DNA of 33,380 bases from Monoraphidium neglectum (lineage: Eukaryota; Chlorophyta; Chlorophyceae; Sphaeropleales; Selenastraceae), in the NCBI RefSeq assembly GCF_000611645.1, contig NW_014013525.1, positions 3,348 through 36,727 of the forward strand, written 5' to 3'. Positions 11,468 through 24,833 of this stretch are shown here, in pieces. The translations under genes and the position numbers were made by a program. How positions within the stretch are numbered: position 1 is the first letter of the stretch; the number at the start of each line of letters is the position of its first letter. The notes under the pieces were generated by a model. It had not been told where the DNA came from. It saw nothing but the letters and a program-made list of their open reading frames with translations, and did no database searches.

Positions 11468-12934
11468 ATGGATCGCGTGGCGATGCTCGCCATGGACACG
11501 GCCCAGAAGGCCGCGCACCACAAGAGACGGGCCCACAGCTCGTCCGGTGCACAGGTGAGCCGCAAGGCCTGATCGTGGTGCAGCAGTGCTCATGGCCTTT
11601 GATGAGGTTGTTGGAGGCTGGTGGAGGTGGCGGGCGTGGCCCCGGCCTCGCAGCGCGCATCTCGAATTCGCTTTGCAGGCCGACAGCCTGAGCGGTGTGT
11701 GGGAAGGGGTGCTCATGATTTTCTCGAGGTTAAATGTATCTGCATGAGCTGCGTGTAAGGCCACGAACCCTCGTTGGTGCGGGCACCGGGAGCCCGCCAC
11801 GCCGGACTGCGAGGCTTGGTCGAGCATGTTCAGATCTGATTACGGGTGATAACGGCGTCACTTTGGCCAGAGTAACTCTGGTGCCGATCAGGCAGGCGTC
11901 TATGTCACCTCTGCCCGGCCCCGCCAGCGCTGCACCCTGCGTCGACACCCCGCCTCCTCGTTGGCCCCTCCTCCTGCTCCTCAATTTCCAGAAGCGCGGC
12001 TCGGGCACTAAGGTGCCTCGTACCGACAGCGGCAGCGATGGCAGCATGATGGACGTGTGCTGCACGCAGACATCTGACTCCGCCCAGTCCACCTTGAGCG
12101 CCGCAGCAGCTGCCGCCGCCGCAGCTGCAGGGGGTGCAGCCGCCGCCGCGGTGACCGCCACCGGTCCTAGCGCAGCATGTCGCAACGACTGTTGCACGCA
12201 CCCGGACGCTGCGGAGCAGCTGGTCGCGTCAGAGGAATGTGAGTTCAGCGGCAGCGAGGTGGAGGGCCCGGTGGTTGACAAGTACATCAAGGGCACGAGG
12301 CTGATTGTCAACGGCTGGTTCCAGGCCTGCAGGTGTGCTGGAGCTGTGCTGGGTCTGTTCCATAACATACTGGTCGCGTTCCAGACGCTGCGTTTAGACC
12401 TGAGGAGGCTTGTGTGCACACCCAAAAGCACGCACACGCTTGCTGCGGTGCCGTACACGTCCGAGTCGCGCGCAGCTTCCCCAAGACGCACGCTCCCTCG
12501 GCCGCCGGCGCCCTCTCACCCGCAGGGGCTGCAACGAGCCCACGGCGCACACCTCGGACATCAGCGCGCGGGACGTACCCCTTTGCCCCAGGTGTGCACA
12601 GCAGGTCGTTCCCGGCCTGTGTCGCAGATGCCTTCTTGGGCGCACCAGTGATGGGCCGCAACGCATTCGAGCAGGTTTCATCAGCTCCCAACTCCCTCGC
12701 TCCGGCCACGCTGACCAAATCCCCAGATGCCAGCAGAAGTACAACGGCATGGTGTCCGGCGAGTACCCCCACAACGTCGGCGCCGTGGACACCGCCGTCG
12801 AGCCCCTGTCGTACTGGCTGCCCCGCATGCTCGGCAGCATGCCGCGGATGGAGCCGGACGCGCGGCGCAACTTCTGCGACCAGCTCGTCCTGCGGCAGGA
12901 CGACGCGTGGCTTGCGCTCATCAAGAACTCGTGA
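11468..12934 (+). CDS. Unknown protein with poly-Ala tract, 211 residues
   Basis: Exons are 11468-11554, 11992-12332 and 12727-12934, with matching phases (0 and 2) and good polypyrimidine acceptors. I do not recognise the family. The N-terminus (MDRVAMLAMDTAQKAAHHKR) is basic and amphipathic. A low-complexity Ser/Thr region is followed by a run of ten Ala, Gly-Gly, then five more Ala. The C-terminal part looks folded and conserved: VVDKYIKGTRLIVNGWFQAC, then SGEYPHNVGAVDTAVEPLSY, WLPRMLGSMPRMEPDARRNF and LRQDDAWLALIK. No membrane span is present. The ATG is the first after an in-frame stop. The donor at 11555 (CAG|GTGAGC) is strong. Extra 5' exons remain possible. Confidence 0.6.
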
Positions 12935-14429
12935 GGCCGACGCGCGGCCGCCGGCGCCGCACCGTGCGAGGCGCCGCCACGCAGGCTGGCCGGCATCGGG
13001 GTGGCGCCGGTCGTGCTGCGACCAGCCGCGTCTCGGCCGTTGCCGGGCGCTGCGTGTACTCTTGAGTGGAGGGGGGCCTGGCGAGTTGGCCGGGTTGACC
13101 TTTGCTGACACATGCGTCTGCGCCGTAGCTGGCGCTGGATGTCGGTTGACCCATTCTGTTTCGCTTGGGAGGGATTGCTGGTTGCTCGCCCAGGAACCCT
13201 GATTTCTGTCGCTACGTGCGACCTGGCCCCAAGGCACTTTTCGCTGCACACGCGTGCTTCCCAGCAACAATATTCTGGCAGCTGAGACACCCTGCCTGAA
13301 CACCGCCGCTCCAGTCGCCCGAGGGAGGGAAGCCTGCACGCGGCCGTCTGTTGTGGACGCCGCAATGTGGCTGCTCGATTGAATCGCGCATGACCTGGTG
13401 TCGCACTGTTGCTCGCTGATCGCTGGCCAGGTCTTTTGCAAGCAGCGCCCCGTCGGGCCTACATCACCTGCCCTTTTGCCTTCCAGGCCGCGGCGTCCTG
13501 GCCTTGCGCAGTGTTCTAGCCTGCAACGCTCGCAGCCCCACACCTGCTGGCGCCGTGCCGGCTGCACCGCTGGGTGATGCTGCTTGCCAGGTCGCAGCGC
13601 CCAGCGGGCCGCATAATGCGGTCTTTTGTGTGAGACGATCGCGGGCCTGTGAGGGAGGGAGCGGCACGCTGCCATGCCATGTCACGTACGATGCATGCGC
13701 ACCCAAGTGCACACATCGACGCACGTGCAGCCCCATGGGACAGATGCCAGCCACCGCATCACGTCCCATCAACATCTCCCGCATGAACTCACTTATAGCG
13801 GATGATGCTGCCACGCCCTCGTCCCCGCCATCACGGGCCAGGCGTGCACAACCTGCGGTGCCAGGACGCGGCCGCTTCTATGCGCCCACCATCGCTGCTT
13901 GTTGCGCGCCTTCCCCAGCTTTGGTGCCACCCCCAGTCCTGGCCTCCGCGCCGCACTTTTTGATTTTTGTTGCTAGGGCAGGATGTGTGTGCTGCGCCTT
14001 GGGCGAACGGCGCACGCTGTAGCTCTGAACTTGACGGCGGACTCCTGGGCCGACTCACCCCGCGCGTCCCGAATTCCAAAGATGAGAGCGTTCTGGGGTC
14101 GCGCGACGCGCGCCGCTTGTCGCGTTTGTCGTGCTTTGCACTCAACGCCGCTCGCGACGCGCAGCAAGGCACCTTTTGCACCTGTCGCTGCACCTTGGCT
14201 CTCTGCTTTGGGAGTGTGCCGTGCGCGTTGGCGCTTCGCGTCACGCCCCTGGTGCCTATCTGTGCGCCGGCGCCTCAGGTCGTGGGTGGCCGGCGCAGGG
14301 TTGGCCCTGGTTGGTGGCGCGCCGCCCCTCACCCCCTGCACAGTCAAGCCTCCTGCAACTAGAGATAAGGCTTTGACTTGCACTGGAGGGCGCTGGTGAC
14401 GCGTGCCCTGCGCTGTGTGCACGAGACCG

Positions 14430-14656
14430 TTCGCTGTCGTCGCTGCCAGGCTGCAGCGNNNNNNNNNNNNNNNNNNNNNNNNNNNNNNNNNNNNNNNNNN
14501 NNNNNNNNNNNNNNNNNNNNNNNNNNNNNNNNNNNNNNNNNNNNNNNNNNNNNNNNNNNNNNNNNNNNNNNNNNNNNNNNNNNNNNNNNNNNNNNNNNNN
14601 NNNNNNNNNNNNNNNNNNNNNNNNNNNTTCGCTGTCGTCGCTGCCAGGCTGCAGCG
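14430..14656. repeat. Identical 29-base repeat flanking a sequence gap
   Basis: The 29 bases at 14430-14458 and 14628-14656 are identical and directly abut the two sides of the N run (14459-14627). This is either a tandem repeat the assembler could not resolve, or two overlapping contig ends that were scaffolded instead of merged. In the second case the true gap length would be zero. Confidence 0.9.
14459..14627. other. Assembly gap (169 N)
   Basis: A run of 169 unknown bases. Open frames that run through it are meaningless. Confidence 0.99.
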
Positions 14657-15426
14657 GTCCCTTCCACTCCTCTTTACGTGTGACTCCCTAGGATGAAAGC
14701 CAAACGCATCACAGCCGACACCCAAGGTGCACTCTTGTGACCCAAAGAGCCTTGCGCCACCGCCACAGGCGCACAACCAGAACCCCAGTCATCATGCGCC
14801 GCCACAGTGCGCGCACAGCGCGCACACTCTCTGGTGCCTGCCTCCCCTTGTGCAGAGGTGTTTACTGCGGCAAGCCCTAGGTCAAGCCACGTTGTGTGTG
14901 TCGCAGCTGACCGTCCCCTTTGCGCATAATGATACAGTACGCCATGGTCTGCACTCTCTATTATTTATGCACTCGAGGAAGCCCTGGCTCAGAAACGGCT
15001 TGTAACACCGCAAGAAATGTTGATTTCAGCACTGCTGCATACAGGGGAAGTTACAGGAGCAGCAGCGTGTACCAGGGCAGCGAATGCTGCTGATGCGACA
15101 CATGCAGCCTTTGAGCAGCTGCCAGGATCCAACAATCGAGGGGGGGGGGTGGGCGACCAGTAATGCAGCAAGTTACGGGCCGCCCTGCCGGATGAGCGAA
15201 GGCGTGGCACAAGGGTGCCTGCATTCACCCTCGATATCCTGATGGTTGTGCATCATGGAGATCAAACAGCCCCGCCGACACGCAAGCGCAAGCGCAACAC
15301 ATACAACAAGCAGGGCATTTCCAACACAAGTTGCAACCTCCAGGCTGCTGCCGTGCTGAGGCAAGAAGCGCGGGCATCATGGGTGCAGCCGAGATCGCGG
15401 CCGCGGCTGGAGAGATTCTTGCCATG

Positions 15427-16252
15427 TCAGTCTGTCTCTGACGACGCCCCTGTTGCCTGTGTGCTGGTTGACCCCTGGCACCCCGACCCAGCCCCCGCCG
15501 TGCAACCAAAGCAGTGGTTGTCCACAGCTATGCGCCGCCCCGACAGCTCATCCAGACTGGCCAAGTCAAACACGCTCGGCCCGAGCGCTGCCCCCACCCC
15601 TGCCTCCGCACCCTCCCCACCCTCGATGCCCTCCACATCCACGTCGCCGCCCCCGGCCCCGCGCCGCATCAGCATGGGCATGTCCAGCTGCTGGTTGAAG
15701 TCGCAGTCGTACAGCCGCCCGTCGTACCGCACGCTGACCGTGTCGCGGCACATGAGGCCCTCGCCCGCCGCAGGGTTGAAGGCGTTGACCAGCAGCCCCA
15801 TGTACTCCTCCATCTTGCCGCGCCGCGCCAGCCAGTCCGCGAAGCGCTTGATGGGCATGTTGTTCAGGCAGAGCAGGCTGTTGAACGCCACGCCGTGGGC
15901 CTGCGAAGAGCAGGGGGCAGGTTGGAATTCGGGGTTTGTTGGGGCGCAGGAGCAAATCCCGCCGAAGCGGGTCAAAGGAGTGCTCCCGGGCACGTGCTGG
16001 GGACGCTGCGCCTCTGCCGCCTGCAGCTGAGGCGCCCTGCAGGCGTACGCCCACCCCGCCCTGCCCTGGGCAGATGCCAGATTTTTTGAATGGACAAGCC
16101 TCCTGCCGTTCTCTCATACCACACGGCGTTCCACCATTCCCGCCCTGGCTGCTTCTCCGCCTTCCCAGCCCCACCATACCTACGCCGCCCAAGCCATAAC
16201 AAAAACCAATCAACCCACGCACGCCCCCATCCAAGCGCCCACGCGCGCACAT

Positions 16253-16300
<48 letters not shown>

Positions 16301-17907
16301 CACTGCACTGACCTCCCAGAGCTCCTGCTTGTACGCCGGCTCCAGCTTCTCCTGTGACGGCGCCAGAAACGCGCCCCCAGGGTTGTACACCAGGTCCAGC
16401 GACAGCCCGCTGCCCGGCTGCCCGTACCCGACGCCGTTCAGGAGCTTCAGCCCGCTGATGCTCCGCTCAAACACGCCCGCGCCGCGTTGGGAGTCCACGT
16501 TGGACTGGGAGTAGCAGGGCAGGCTGGCGACGACGCGGACGCCGTGGGCGGCGAGGAAGGCGGGGGTGTCCTCCTGGCCGGGCTCCAGCAGCACCGTGAG
16601 GTTGCAGCGGTCGATGATGGAGAACGAGGCGGGGTCGGGCCGCAGTGCGCGCGCGCCGGCGACGAGGCGCCTGCCGTGCGGGGGGCGGAGTGAGCACGCA
16701 GGTTGGCGGAGAGGCGAGGGGTTGACGGGCGGCCTGCGGCTGGACCCGGGGGGCTGGTGGGAAGAGGCGGGGATCGCAGTACGGCGGCAAGCGCTGAGCA
16801 TAGAGCGGGGTCCAGCGGTGAGGGCGCGCGGGCGCTTGAGTGGCTGGCGCACCTGAACTGCGGGATGAGCTCTGGCGCCCCGCCAGTGATGTCGAGTGTG
16901 TGCACGCCCGGCGCCGAGGCCAGCAGCTCCAGGCATCTGTCGACAGTTGCGGCATCCATCATCTCGGTGCGCCTGGGGCTGCTCTCGACGTGGCAGTGCG
17001 TGCAGGCCTGCGCGCGGGGGGGAAGGGGGTTGCGCGTGCTGGTCAAAGTTGCTGGGGGGCAGCTTGGGGCTGCATGCTGCATGCATGCGTGTGCGCCAGT
17101 CTTGCGTCAAACATGATCCAGGAATGCTGTTGTGATAAGTACGACATGCAGTACCCGTCATGGGCAAAGAGAACCTCGCAGGTGGCAGCAGGACCTCGCG
17201 CACAGCCAGCCCCAATGCAGGCGCCAAGGCTCTTTCAAGAATGCGTGCCTGGTTGCAATACAGCCCGACGTTGAGCTGCAGGATGCGCGCCTGCGACCGC
17301 AACAGCGGCGCGACGCCTTTGTCCTGGCGCGCGATGCGGCCAGCGGGTGTTGGGCGGCGCATTAGCAACGAGGTTTGAGTGGGGGTAGCATAGTGCTGGA
17401 GCATGCCAAGGAGGGCCGTCGCGGGGCGTGCCGCACCCGCCAGCATTGCATAGAGTGAGGCCACAACAACAACAGCCCCTGCCGGCTGGGGTCGCGCATG
17501 GCGTGCGCGCCGGCCGCCGCACCTGGCACACGCGCGTGAAGGACGGCGCGCCGAGGCCCGCCAGGGACCGCTGCCGCGCGACGCGCTCCTCTCGTGTCAG
17601 CGCAGCCTGCCCCTTCTGCGCCAGCGCCGCCAACGTCGCCTGCAGCTCGCCGTCAGACTCCATCTCAAGGAGCGTCTCAGGGATGAGGGACGTGCGGGGC
17701 GCCGCTGCAGGGGCCGAGGCCACCGCGAAGCCGCCCGTGCCGTCGGGCGGCGTGGCGGCGCGGCGATGTGGGGTGCGCCTGGGGCTGCGAGGTTTGATTG
17801 GACCAGGTGTGCAACGACGTCTGACATGGGTGTAGCGACGGGATCGCGGTGTGTTTTCACCGTTCAAAACACGCAGAGTAGCTAGAGGCAGAGATGCGCC
17901 GCCGCAT
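15427..17907 (-). CDS. arsS: ArsS-type radical SAM protein (arsenosugar biosynthesis family)
   Basis: Exons are 17907-17861, 17784-17523, 17323-17249, 17007-16853, 16670-16313 and 15900-15427, giving 456 residues with all phases matching. Radical SAM enzymes bind a 4Fe-4S cluster through CxxxCxxC; here YCNQACTHCHV supplies Cys126, Cys130 and Cys133. The fold continues with LDITGGAPELIPQFR and IIDRCNLTVLLEPGQED. The C-terminal domain typical of this family (DUF3641) shows NMPIKRFADWL, GEGLMCRDTVSVRYDGRLYD, CDFNQQLDMP and the Cys-rich end CFGCTAGAGSGC. The residues before the domain are Ala/Pro/Ser-rich and the short first exon (MRRRISASSYSACFER) looks like an organelle presequence, but this start is tentative. 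Intron 3 begins with GC (CAG|GCACGC) and splits the cluster motif. Known members are linked to arsenosugar synthesis with arsM; no arsM is adjacent. The family is firm, the substrate inferred. Confidence 0.9.
16242..16300. repeat. CA microsatellite in ArsS intron 5
   Basis: A 36-base pure CA run (16264-16299) with CG/CA flanks lies in the last intron of the ArsS gene, close to its 5' splice site. It reads as GT on the coding strand, so it can resemble alternative GT donors. Confidence 0.95.
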
Positions 17908-18155
17908 GCGCCGGCGCCATGCACCCGCAGCAACATCATCAGCGCCGCTCCGCCGCACCGACTGTTTTGAGAACTCCTTGGGGTTGGTGCCACAAGGGCG
18001 GCTAAGCCACGGTCGGGAATGTGGAGGCCCCGTGTCATCATTGCTGGGTGACCTGTAAGCGCGACCATCATGTCCAGTTTGGTGGACATGAAGCGCAAAA
18101 GCTGTGGACGGTCGCATATACCGATAGGCAACGCCAACAACCAGATCACTTGCAG

Positions 18156-18227
18156 CTGGTGTCACCAGATTGTGGCAACTGGTGCCTGACACCTGTGTCC
18201 ACCCTGACAGATGGTGCCTGTCACCTG
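18156..18227. promoter_or_regulatory. Cluster of CACCTG/CTGGTG inverted and direct repeats
   Basis: A perfect 13-base inverted repeat (CTGGTG-T-CACCAG) at 18156-18168 is followed by two 15-base copies of GGTGCCTGwCACCTG at 18181-18195 and 18213-18227 that differ in one base. Their starts are 32 bases apart, about three helical turns. Placement in a divergent spacer suggests transcription-factor sites, but the function is inferred. Confidence 0.4.
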
Positions 18228-18294
18228 TTGTAGGTCTTTAAATGTGAAACAAATAATTGAGAGTGCCTGGGTGGCTCATCATTGAGGGTGAGAA

Positions 18295-18490
18295 ACCCTG
18301 CATGCCTGTGTGCATGTGCGCACATGTGCGTGTGTGAACGCGTGCGCGTGTATGCAAGAGCATGTAGGGCGTGCATGAGTGCATTTTGCGTGAATCTATG
18401 TTGGTGCAATGCACCTGGGCATGCTTGCCCGTGCGCATAAGCGCAAGTGTGTGTGGGGTGCAAGTGGGTGTGGGTGCAAGTGCGTGCATG
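18295..18490. repeat. Degenerate GT/GC-rich alternating tract
   Basis: A long stretch of mixed TGTG, TGCG and GCAT steps with few breaks in purine-pyrimidine alternation. It is intergenic and of the same kind as the intronic tracts at 8000-8115 and 21680-21860. Confidence 0.7.
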
Positions 18491-19254
18491 CGGGTAGGAG
18501 GGGAAGCAGGATCATGCGGCGCAGCGTGCAATCAACGCTAGGAACGGGACCCATGGCAGAGAGAACAGATCAGATGGCACGCGGCCGAGCGTCCTGCACC
18601 TCCTCCATCACGCTGCCTAAAATCAGCATCACGATTGCAATGTCTTTCGTATGCCCCAGAGACTGAGAGACGGTGTGGTCCAAACGGTTTCAGTCAGTTG
18701 TCGCTTCCACGAAGCACACAGGATGCCTGGCCCCTGCGACGCCCTTCTCCAGACCAAAAGCCCTGTAAACCACCAGAGCCGCATTATCCTCTCAACCAGC
18801 CTGCTGACAACTGCTTGGGTTCCTCCATCACCACAGTACAAGCCCCATAGTGTTGCAGGCAGCTGGGTCAAAGGTGCGTGAAATGGTCAACAGCGCAATC
18901 CCCAAGCAAAAACACCACTTGGATCGTTCACGTGCTATATCTAGATTGGACTCATGCTGACAAGCGCCTGCGGAGGCTCCCTCTGCAGGCGCCAAAAAAG
19001 GATGCCCTCTTGCACATGCGCAGCTCAACAGGTGCGGAACGGCGCCTGTTGCTGTTCAGATGTCTTCGTCAGGGTCAATTAGCACGTTGAGGTCACATCA
19101 AAGCAAGACTCTCTCCAGCAAGCCCTCATTTGCGGTAGTACGTTGGGCCGACGGCACAATCACAGCGAAACTCCTGATCTGGAGGCGGCTGGGTGCCTAG
19201 CACCATAAGACTGCACAATCAATCTCATTCAGCACATCTGCGCGTCAGTCCAGG

Positions 19255-22051
<2,797 letters not shown>

Positions 22052-22663
22052 CCTGTCACTGGGCTTCTGGCTTGCGCATCTTCTTGTTGGATAGCTTTTA
22101 TCAGTACAGGCATACAAGTTTCACTCCTTCACGCTGCCATCTCTGACTTGCGGCGTCTCTCACATTGACAATGCTGTAACCAGCATATTCCGCGCATGTT
22201 TTCGGTCGGCGGCCGAGTTTGGATATTACAGGAGGCGGCGGGGGGTTGGAGGGTGTCGGTGGCTCGCAACGACACTCAGGCACTGCTGCGTTATCCTCAC
22301 TCGACTGCAGAAACCGCCAGTCGCTGGTGACCTTTTGACTCACCGTATGAGCCTTGCGCTCATAGATACGTCGCCTGGCTGAAATCCCATTTAGCACGCC
22401 CATTGAGCAGCATACCAGGCGCATCGCGTCAGGGCCTTGCAGCAGGCTGACGCGCTCCAGCAGCTCTGCATGTTGGCCGCTAAAACTCCGTATTGAGCTG
22501 CCCTAGGCGTGCAAGGTGTGTCGGCATGGGAGTATATGGATAATGATAATCATACTTGCGGGTCTGCACGACCAAAGAACCCGCATGTAAAATCCGCTGT
22601 CGAGACCCTCGCTGTTTCCCGCTGACTGTCTGTACGCAACTTGTATCACCAACGAAGGAGAAG
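22052..22663. other. Spacer between adenylate kinase and GATA genes
   Basis: About 0.6 kb between two plus-strand genes. It should hold the adenylate kinase 3' end and the GATA promoter and leader. A minus-strand open frame (22424-22101) has no supporting features. Confidence 0.45.
22173..22177 (+). promoter_or_regulatory. Probable TGTAA polyadenylation signal of adenylate kinase
   Basis: TGTAA is the usual green algal polyadenylation signal. This copy lies about 120 bases after the stop codon, a normal distance. A five-base match can be chance. Confidence 0.45.
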
Positions 22664-23116
22664 ATGGATGTTTGTGACGCCTTGGAACTTGGCCGCATGG
22701 GGCTGGCTCCCCTAGCATCCGGCTCGCTGGCCGCACTTGAACTGCTGCTGCACGACAACGAAGCGCTGCTGTGCGGCGGTGAAGCGCCACATCTGCACGA
22801 GCGCCTCTTGCAGCACATGTACGTCCCAGATGAAGCACCTCGTCAAGCTTCGCGGGCAGCTGGGAGCCATGGCACGGGTGCCCCAGTCCACCCGCCAGCC
22901 ACAGGTGACGTCTTGGGTCCCTTGCTGTTGCTCGGCTCGGCCAGCCTTGGGGGTGCAGCAAGCCTGTTTGGTGCCGCGAGCCTAAATGCTATGGCAGCGG
23001 CGCAGTCAACATGGGAGGATCACACAGTTTTACATGAGGCTCACTGGCACGAGCTGCAGCAGCTCGATCTGCAGCAACAGAAGCAACCAAGGCAACACCG
23101 GCAGCAGCAACACCAC

Positions 23117-23163
<47 letters not shown>

Positions 23164-23850
23164 ACAGCAACACTATTGGGGCTCGGAGCACCATGATCAG
23201 CTGAACCAGCAGCAGCAGAAGCAGCATCAGCAGCAGGTGACGAGCTTTGTGGCCAACGCGGCAGCGATCACAACCACACCACTGTCACGGCGCCTGTCGG
23301 ACCGGACAATGGAGCAGCTCTTTCAAGAGGGCGAGGACGCGATGGGAGAGCGCATGGCTGCAGGCCAGCTTGACCCCGTCGACTTGTACGCAAAAGATGG
23401 TTTTGCATGTCAAGAGGTGACGAGCCCCAGGCCAGAGACCGCCGGCGGCGGCGCAGCCGGCAGCAGCCCACTGACGTCGACCCCTCTTCCTGTTCTGCGC
23501 GCGCTACGGATGCCAAGTGGGCTGGCAGCGGCGGGCGGCGCCACGTGCAACATGGGGAGCAGCCCTGGAAGCAGCCGCAGCGTGGCGTGCGCCACGAGCA
23601 CTGACGTGTGGATGTCGTTAGTGGCTGCAAATGCAGGTGACGGTGGCACCACGCCGCTCCAGCTGGTGGGCAGCAAATCAGCAGGTCCAAGCCCTGGGGG
23701 TGTGCGCAAGCGCAGTGGAATGGCAGTCCATTCGCCACGTCAGCGCACGCAGTTATCCGCAGCAGTGGGCGAATTTGTGGCGCAGCACCTAGCATCATCG
23801 CCAATGCCCCTGTCGACACCCCTGGGAGAGGAGCAGCAGCTGCAGCAGCT

Positions 23851-23944
<94 letters not shown>

Positions 23945-24833
23945 TGGCATGCGGATCAGCAGCACCATCATCGCCACCAGCAGCCAAGCCTCCAGCTGCC
24001 TGGGCCTGGAGCTTGGCTGCTGATGGCCAGAGAGCAAAGCAACACCCAGTCATTCTCATTTTCTTCCGCCCCGTGGCTGCTGGGTACCGAGGCGACGCTC
24101 ACGTCTGCCTCTAGCAGCGACGATGGCGCCGCCAGCACACCCGCCAGCTCACCGTTGGCCGCAACCGGAGTGTTGCTGGCGTGCGCGACGGGTGGCAGCA
24201 TGAGTGGCGCGTCGGCGGCGGGGAAGGCGGCGAGTCCGAAGAAGGCGCACAAGCGGAGAGGTGGGCGGCTGCGTTCGCGCATTCCTTGCACGCGCCCTGC
24301 ATTACACCTCAGTGCTCTGTTTGGAGTCGATTTGCCTTGCAGACAGCCGTGCGGTCATCTCAGTTCTGCGCCGACCGCCCTGCCCTCAAAGTCGCCATTG
24401 CTTCAATCGCCCCAGCCGCGCGTCAACCCCTCACCAACCATTTGCAGCCATCAAGCTCCCTGCCCGGAACCCTGGTCGCGCATTCCGCTGCGCCAACTGC
24501 GCCACGTGTGTCACGCCACAGTGGCGCTCCGGGCCTGATGGGCCCCGCACCCTCTGCAATGCGTGGTGGGTGATCTGTGCCAGTTGACTGTCACCAACAC
24601 TTGTGAAGCTGCCCTTGTCACACCCCTGCCGGCTGCCGCAATTCATGGCCTGCGGTACCGGCCGCAGGCTTTGGCATCCACCAAATTTATGCTCCACACA
24701 CCTTTCCCCCATGTGCCCTAGCGGTGTCAAGTACAAGAAGGGTCTCTCCTTGGAGTACCTGGAGAAGCGGCAGCAAGAGGCCCAGGCGATCGCGTCGGCG
24801 CTGGCAGCGGCGGCATTGCCTGTGGCAGGGTAA
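22664..24833 (+). CDS. GATA zinc-finger transcription factor with two poly-Gln tracts
   Basis: Exons are 22664-24260, 24448-24565 and 24722-24833, giving 608 residues. The single GATA finger is rebuilt across exons 2 and 3: Cys547, Cys550, Cys569 and Cys572 form CX2CX18CX2C ([20 protein letters not shown], then TLCNACGVKYKKG), the 18-residue loop typical of plant GATA factors. A basic patch (SPKKAHKRR) precedes the finger and [15 protein letters not shown] follows it. The large first exon is mostly disordered, with Gln runs at residues 153-169 (mixed CAG/CAA) and 397-427 (30 CAG then CAA). An N-terminal Leu-rich segment ([19 protein letters not shown]) may be a helical interaction region. Nuclear DNA binding to GATA sites is expected; targets are unknown. 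The ATG is the first in frame. Small unrecognised introns inside exon 1 cannot be excluded. Confidence 0.9.
23120..23170 (+). repeat. CAG/CAA repeat encoding 17 Gln
   Basis: In-frame Gln run in exon 1 of the GATA gene. Mostly CAG with CAA interruptions near its 3' end, preceded by three His codons. Confidence 0.97.
23852..23944 (+). repeat. Uninterrupted (CAG)30 plus CAA, encoding 31 Gln
   Basis: Thirty pure CAG codons followed by one CAA in the GATA gene. Shorter CAG pairs separated by CTG lie just upstream (23834-23851). Pure runs of this size are length-unstable, and assemblies may under- or over-count the units. Confidence 0.97.

Larger units (their letters stand above)
12935..15426. other. 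Gene-poor convergent spacer containing an assembly gap
   Basis: About 2.5 kb between two convergent stop codons, including 169 unknown bases. Long open frames here, such as plus 13504-14022, arise from high GC and show no splice pattern or family match. A ten-base G run lies at 15140-15149. A minus-strand TGTAA at 15055-15051 could be the polyadenylation signal of the ArsS gene. Confidence 0.4.
17908..19254. promoter_or_regulatory. Divergent spacer between ArsS and adenylate kinase genes
   Basis: About 1.35 kb between two head-to-head start codons. It contains a cluster of TGGTG/CACC elements at 18156-18227 and a GT/GC-rich stretch at about 18295-18490. No gene is visible. Confidence 0.4.

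Noticed and set aside
12308..13675. 455-codon open frame on the minus strand
   Set aside because: It lies antisense to exon 3 of the plus-strand unknown gene and extends into spacer. It has no family features, and its length reflects GC-rich codon bias on the opposite strand.
13973..14776. Open frames crossing the N run
   Set aside because: Unknown bases have no stop codons, so the frames are artefacts.
15566..17464. 632-codon open frame on the minus strand
   Set aside because: It contains true ArsS exons read straight through unspliced introns, including the CA repeat. After the last intron the frame no longer matches the conserved C-terminal domain.
23834..23944. CRISPR-like regular repeat
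   Set aside because: It is a trinucleotide repeat inside a coding exon with no spacers, in a eukaryotic genome.
22503..24059. Minus-strand frames with long poly-Leu or poly-Ala runs
   Set aside because: They are the reverse reading of the CAG repeats in the GATA gene.
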